Assembly (NCBI GenBank): GCA_011526335.1 | Contig: WTJB01000255.1 | Coordinates: 1 to 8,047, forward strand | Length of the DNA stretch: 8,047 nucleotides | From: Candidatus Arcticimaribacter sp. | GTDB lineage: Bacteria > Bacteroidota > Bacteroidia > Flavobacteriales > Flavobacteriaceae | Direction of reading: 5' to 3' | In this document: piece after piece, positions 7,505-8,047 of the stretch | Layout of the letters: each line of letters starts with the position of its first letter | How positions within the stretch are numbered: the stretch's first letter is position 1 | The notes under the pieces: generated by a model | Seen by the model: the letters and a program-made list of their open reading frames with translations, nothing else | What the model was told of the DNA's origin: nothing | The model's database searches: none | Program-made: the position numbers and the translations under genes

Positions 7505-8047
7505 ATGCAACTCCCTTTTTTCCTTAAAACTTTAAACAAAACTTATCAACATTAATTTAGCAAGACTGCCCTTTATTTTATAAACAAAATCCCTCCTCTT
7601 TCTTCTACTTAAGAATAATAATTGAGAACTACACGCAAGAAATAAAGAGTCAACATGTGTTTTTTAGACGATTGATCAAACTGATGTCCTTGATATAGGG
7701 AGTGTTTAATTTAACTCAACTTAAATTTTTAAATGTTGAACAACGTCTATACAATAAACCCCAAATCCCTTTTTTTGGATAATGCATCAGTTGGAATTTT
7801 ATGTTTAATGCAAGTGTTCATTGTAGGTGTATTTTAACTTTATTTGATACCCACGTCATATAATATTTTCTTTGGATGTTTTTTTTGAAGGAGTAATATG
7901 ACTTTCTTTATTGTGCAATATGATTCCATACTTGCCTCCAGCTTAATAAAATATTTTAGTTTACAATAGACGATTTTCTGTGTGTAATATTTATGTCTCA
8001 AATATTTTTAAAACCCGATAGATTTAAACGAATGTTCAGTTTTAATA
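7505..8047. other. AT-rich intergenic stretch without a convincing gene
   Basis: I see no tRNA, rRNA, long ORF, CRISPR or insertion-sequence end here. The DNA is markedly more AT-rich than the flanking genes and contains many stops on both strands. The only coding hint is an ATG at 7993 whose frame stays open for 18 codons to the right edge (MSQIFLKPDRFKRMFSFN). That could be the start of a + strand gene, but it is too short to judge. Confidence 0.6.

Noticed and set aside
7725..7790. Inverted repeats CAAC…GTTG and CCAAA…TTTGG as hairpins or terminators
   Set aside because: The stems are only 4–5 bp, imperfect and not followed by T-tracts, which is expected by chance in AT-rich DNA.
7888..7969. 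23-codon + strand ORF with an AAGGAG upstream of its ATG (7898)
   Set aside because: The Shine-Dalgarno-like match is only 4 nt from the ATG, Bacteroidota rarely rely on such sites, and the encoded peptide is short and featureless in AT-rich DNA.
7667..7975. Nine-base repeat TAGACGATT occurring twice about 300 nt apart
   Set aside because: Two short copies without flanking similarity or symmetry do not support an operator or mobile-element end.

Overview
The window most likely comes from a Bacteroidota chromosome, probably Flavobacteriia. The evidence is a gliding-motility/type IX secretion (T9SS) type B C-terminal sorting domain, a PorP/SprF-family protein, a PD40–OmpA fusion, a SusC/FecA-type TonB-dependent receptor, AT-rich intergenic DNA, no strong Shine-Dalgarno sequences at the main genes, and a promoter of the Bacteroidota TTTG/TAnnTTTG type.

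Left block, + strand, 1–5335: three tightly packed genes that look like one transcription unit whose promoter lies outside the window. The first is the 3' part of a large surface protein, with Calx-beta-like repeats, a thrombospondin type-3-like Asp-rich segment, an Ig-like domain and a type B sorting domain. Its stop overlaps the start of a PorP/SprF-like outer-membrane protein (ATGA). After 3 nt comes an OmpA-family protein with TPR-like, PD40 propeller, bacterial-Ig/cadherin-like and OmpA domains. By analogy with SprB/SprF of Flavobacterium johnsoniae, this reads as an exported adhesin, its dedicated outer-membrane partner and a peptidoglycan-anchored periplasmic partner.

Right block, - strand, 5325–7504: a TonB-dependent receptor gene that converges on the OmpA gene, with the two coding regions overlapping by 11 nt. 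Its upstream side carries the most unusual structure in the window. A good Bacteroidota-type promoter is followed by a short leader. The leader has a 5' hairpin, an 18-codon ORF that runs straight through a strong intrinsic-terminator hairpin and its U-tract, and then the receptor start 10 nt later. This is the layout expected of transcription attenuation controlled by leader translation, or of another leader-RNA switch, and it is unusual ahead of a receptor gene.

Far right, 7505–8047: AT-rich DNA without a convincing gene, apart from a possible + strand gene start running off the right edge.
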